Assembly: GCA_900547125.1 (NCBI GenBank)
Contig: URFU01000046.1
Span: 1-15,603, forward strand
Source of the DNA: an uncultured Collinsella sp.
GTDB taxonomy: Bacteria; Actinomycetota; Coriobacteriia; Coriobacteriales; Coriobacteriaceae
Direction of reading: 5' to 3'
Length of the DNA: 15,603 nucleotides
Part shown: in pieces, positions 13,700-15,603 of the stretch
Layout of the letters: every line of letters starts with the position of its first letter
How positions within the stretch are numbered: the stretch's first letter is position 1
Translations under genes and position numbers: made by a program
Notes under the pieces: model-generated
Seen by the model: only the letters and a program-made list of their open reading frames with translations
What the model was told of the DNA's origin: nothing
Databases searched by the model: none

Positions 13700-13800
13700 G
13701 CGGCCGCCAAGCACCGCACCTTGCCGTTCAAACCGTCGCTTGCGTACACAGAGTACGCGGCGCTCCTCTTTCACGGCAATCTGCGGCACTTGACGGCCGC
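13700..13800. repeat. 101-nt symmetric nested palindrome between transketolase and kinase genes
   Basis: Four pairs of arms are nested around one centre at 13750: GCGGCCGCCAAG (13700-13711) with CTTGACGGCCGC (13789-13800), 11 of 12; CCGCA (13714-13718) with TGCGG (13782-13786); TTGCCGT (13721-13727) with ACGGCAA (13773-13779); GCGTAC (13742-13747) with GTACGC (13753-13758) around ACAGA. The unpaired gaps are equal on both sides (2, 2 and 14 nt). No T run follows, so it is probably not a simple terminator; a repeat or mRNA-stability element inside the operon fits better. It fills most of the 171-nt gap 13684-13854, which holds no gene. Confidence 0.7.
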
Positions 13801-13854
13801 TCGCTCCTTGTCCGTCAGGTCGTCTTCGATTTGACGGAAGGAATGGGAGAGTAC

Positions 13855-15345
13855 ATGAGCAAATACATCATCGGAATTGATCAATCCACGCAGGGCACCA
13901 AGGCGCTGCTGGTAGACGAGGGCGGCCATCTGATTCATCGTGCCGATCGCTCGCATCGCCAGATTGTCAACGAGGCCGGCTGGGTGAGCCATGATCCGGT
14001 CGAGATTGCCGCCAATGTGCTGGCTGTGGCGCGTGCCGTGGTGGAGGAGACCGGGGTCGACCCGGCCGACATCGCCGGCAGCGGCATCTCCAACCAGCGC
14101 GAGACCACCGTTGCCTGGAACCGCATGACGGGCGAGCCGCTGTGCGACGCCGTGGTGTGGCAGTGCGCCCGCGCCCGCGGGCTGTGCGACAAGCTGGCCG
14201 CGCGCGAGGGTGTGGCCGAGCTGGTGCGCGACACGACGGGCCTGGTGCTCTCGCCCTACTATCCGGCGGGCAAGATGGCCTGGATCCTCGCGAACGTTCC
14301 CGCTGCTGCCGAGGCTGCCGCGGCAGGCGAGCTGTGTCTGGGCACCATTGATGCCTGGGTGGTCTGGACGCTCACGGGCGGCGCGGAGTTCCGCTGCGAC
14401 TGGTCCAACGCCAGCCGCACGCAGCTCTTTGACCTGCGCCGTGGCTGCTGGAGCGAGCCGGTGTGCGAGGTCTTTGGCGTCGATGTGGCCTGCCTGCCGC
14501 AGGTGACCGATTCCGATGGCCTGTTCGGCATGACGGACCTGGGCGGCTTTTTGCCGGCGCCCGTGCCCATTCACGGCGTGCTGGGCGACAGCCATGCGGC
14601 CTTGTTCGCGCAGGGCTGCCACAGCCGCGGCATGGCCAAGGCGACCTATGGCACCGGCAGCTCGGTCATGATGAACGTCGGCGACGAGTTTGTCGCCAGC
14701 TCGCACGGGCTTTCGAGCTCGCTTGCGTGGCGTATGGACGGTGTGACCGAGTACGTGCTCGAGGGCAACGTGAGCTACGCCGGCGCCGTCAAGACGTGGC
14801 TGCGCGACGATCTGGAGCTCATCAATAACCCCGAGGAGGTTACCGACCTGTGCTACGCCGCCAATCCGGCGAGCCGCGTCTACTTTGTGCCGGCGTTTAC
14901 CGGTTTGGGCGCGCCGCACTGGGCGAGTGACGCCGAGGGCTGCGTCTTTGGCATGACGCGCACCACGGGTCGCGCGGAGTTCGTGAAGGCCGCCGACGAG
15001 TCGATCGCCTATCAAATCTTTGACGTGATCGATGCGATGGTCGAGGATTCGGGCGCGGCGCTGGCCGAGCTTCGTGTTGACGGCGGCCCCACGCGCGACG
15101 CGTACCTGATGCAGTTTGAGAGCGACTTGGTTGACTCGCCCATCCGCATCGCGAGCAACGACGAGATGAGCGGTCTGGGTGCGGCCTGGGCCTGCGGTAT
15201 TGCGCTGGACATGTACACGCGCGATGTCGTCGACGTCTACGGCGCCCGCGGCATCGTGGAGCCTGCCATGACCGCCGACGAGCGCGCCAAGAAGATCGCC
15301 GGCTGGCGTCACGCCGTTGACGCGACCATCTCGTACACAGCCTAG
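13855..15345 (+). CDS. FGGY-family carbohydrate kinase, glycerol-kinase-like
   Basis: A 496-residue ATP-dependent kinase of the FGGY family, close to glycerol kinase along its length: IGIDQSTQGTKALLVDE (6-22), GISNQRETTVAW (77-88), DAVVWQCARA (98-107), the catalytic base D245 in GDSHAAL, YGTGSSVMMN (265-274), YFVPAFTGLGAPHW (343-356) and LRVDGGPTRDAYLMQF (406-421). The four glycerol-contacting residues of E. coli GlpK (R83, E84, Y135, D245) correspond to R82, E83, Y135 and D245. ATG 13855 is preceded by GGGAGA; the reading from TTG 13831 adds eight residues with no support. It follows the isomerase and transketolase genes, so it probably phosphorylates the ketose they share (a xylulose, ribulose, apulose or tetrulose type), although glycerol or dihydroxyacetone cannot be excluded. 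Confidence 0.85.
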   Translation: MSKYIIGIDQSTQGTKALLVDEGGHLIHRADRSHRQIVNEAGWVSHDPVEIAANVLAVARAVVEETGVDPADIAGSGISNQRETTVAWNRMTGEPLCDAVVWQCARARGLCDKLAAREGVAELVRDTTGLVLSPYYPAGKMAWILANVPAAAEAAAAGELCLGTIDAWVVWTLTGGAEFRCDWSNASRTQLFDLRRGCWSEPVCEVFGVDVACLPQVTDSDGLFGMTDLGGFLPAPVPIHGVLGDSHAALFAQGCHSRGMAKATYGTGSSVMMNVGDEFVASSHGLSSSLAWRMDGVTEYVLEGNVSYAGAVKTWLRDDLELINNPEEVTDLCYAANPASRVYFVPAFTGLGAPHWASDAEGCVFGMTRTTGRAEFVKAADESIAYQIFDVIDAMVEDSGAALAELRVDGGPTRDAYLMQFESDLVDSPIRIASNDEMSGLGAAWACGIALDMYTRDVVDVYGARGIVEPAMTADERAKKIAGWRHAVDATISYTA

Positions 15346-15357
15346 AATGATTTTTCT

Positions 15358-15392
15358 GGGACGGGGATTAAAAACTCATTGATCCCTGTCTC
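15358..15392 (+). terminator. Stem-loop after the kinase gene
   Basis: GGGACGGGGAT (15358-15368) pairs with ATCCCTGTCTC (15382-15392) over 11 bp including two G/T wobbles, with a 13-nt loop, 12 nt after the kinase stop. No T run follows directly; the T6 run at 15415-15420 belongs to the next stem. It can instead pair perfectly (9 bp) with CCCCGTCCC at 15463-15471. Confidence 0.5.
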
Positions 15393-15401
15393 GGGCAGCT
15401 C

Positions 15402-15475
15402 ATTTGGGACGGGCTTTTTTGACTGGTATGATTGGTGCGACCATTCGAACCAGCTAAAAGAGCCCCGTCCCAAAT
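15402..15475. repeat. 74-nt imperfect palindrome upstream of luxS
   Basis: ATTTGGGACGGG (15402-15413) pairs perfectly with CCCGTCCCAAAT (15464-15475). The pairing continues inward with CTTTTTT against AAAAGAG (one wobble, one bulged C), CTGGT (15423-15427) against ACCAG (15449-15453), and TGGT-GCG-ACCA at the tip (15433-15443). Nearly the whole 74 nt can fold as one hairpin, with T6 on one strand and A4 on the other, fitting a two-way terminator or a mobile palindrome. It also contains TTGGGA-N17-TATGAT (15404-15432), a possible luxS promoter. Confidence 0.65.
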
Positions 15476-15496
15476 TGACTACCGAGAGGATCTGCC

Positions 15497-15603
15497 ATGG
15501 AGCGCATCGCGAGTTTTTCCGTTGACCATCTGCTGCTTGAGCCTGGCGTGTATGTGAGCCGCATCGACCGCGATCCGGCGACCGGTGCCGCCGTCACCAC
15601 CTT
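15497..15603 (+). CDS. luxS: S-ribosylhomocysteine lyase LuxS (N-terminal part)
   Basis: The first 35 codons read MERIASFSVDHLLLEPGVYV then SRIDRDPATGAAVTT, matching the start of clostridial and actinobacterial LuxS (MExIASFxVDHxxLxPGxYVSR, then VTTFD). LuxS cleaves S-ribosylhomocysteine to homocysteine and the autoinducer-2 precursor DPD, part of the activated methyl cycle. ATG 15497 follows GAGAGGA by 6 nt. The gene runs off the right edge, so the HxxEH zinc-binding motif is not visible. It is separated from the kinase by two stem-loops and is probably its own transcript. Confidence 0.85.
   Translation, partial: MERIASFSVDHLLLEPGVYVSRIDRDPATGAAVTT

Noticed and set aside
13771..15312. 513-codon open frame on the minus strand across the kinase gene
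   Set aside because: It mirrors a GC-rich coding gene, has no recognisable domain, low-complexity His/Arg/Gly-rich composition, and the plus strand is a clear FGGY kinase.
15346..15496. SAM or SAH riboswitch upstream of luxS
   Set aside because: The region is explained by simple palindromes and shows no conserved riboswitch core that I can recognise.
1..15603. CRISPR array, tRNA, rRNA, insertion sequence, prophage or integrase
   Set aside because: No regularly spaced direct repeats, cloverleaf sequences, transposase or phage-like proteins were seen on either strand.

Overview
The window looks like the chromosome of a high-GC Gram-positive gut bacterium, most likely a coriobacterium close to Collinsella. 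Grounds: GC-rich third codon positions in most genes, strong AGGAGG-type ribosome binding sites, a clostridial/actinobacterial-style LuxS N-terminus, a LicT-type PTS operon and a LacI-controlled sugar operon. The taxonomic call is inference; there is no rRNA or other marker gene here.

Layout. (1) 1-2727: the last codons of an unidentified plus-strand gene, a strong two-way hairpin terminator, a 5'-truncated ferritin remnant on the minus strand, and a 738-residue membrane O-acyltransferase (AT3 plus SGNH domains) on the minus strand. (2) 2821-4888: a ribokinase and nucleoside hydrolase pair behind a promoter with an inverted-repeat operator, which should release ribose from nucleosides and phosphorylate it. 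(3) 4986-9061: a beta-glucoside PTS operon, made of a LicT/BglG antiterminator, a PTS EIIBC permease lacking an EIIA domain, and a GH1 6-phospho-beta-glucosidase. Its leader carries two RAT-like antiterminator sequences and a terminator. A third RAT overlaps the antiterminator's stop codon and abuts a hairpin that would cover the permease's ribosome binding site. (4) 9115-10346: a LacI-family regulator and its terminator. (5) 10369-15345: a GC-rich operon of a FucI/AraA-family sugar isomerase, a two-subunit transketolase and a glycerol-kinase-like FGGY kinase. Its promoter region is full of GTTTAC-type half-sites, and it shares two oligomers with the regulator's own promoter region. (6) 15358-15603: stem-loop elements and the start of luxS.

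How it works together. Most of the window is about acquiring plant-derived or host-derived sugars: nucleosides to ribose-5-phosphate, phosphorylated beta-glucosides to glucose plus glucose-6-phosphate, and an unidentified aldose through isomerase, kinase and transketolase into the pentose phosphate pool. No transporter for the nucleosides or for the unidentified aldose is present, so uptake must be encoded elsewhere.

Most interesting points: the three-RAT arrangement of the bgl-type operon, with possible translational control of the permease; the substrate of the isomerase/kinase/split-transketolase operon, for which a D-apiose-like pathway is one testable idea; the phased GTTTAC sites around the LacI gene; and large symmetric palindromes in intergenic gaps, especially the exactly symmetric 101-nt element at 13700-13800.
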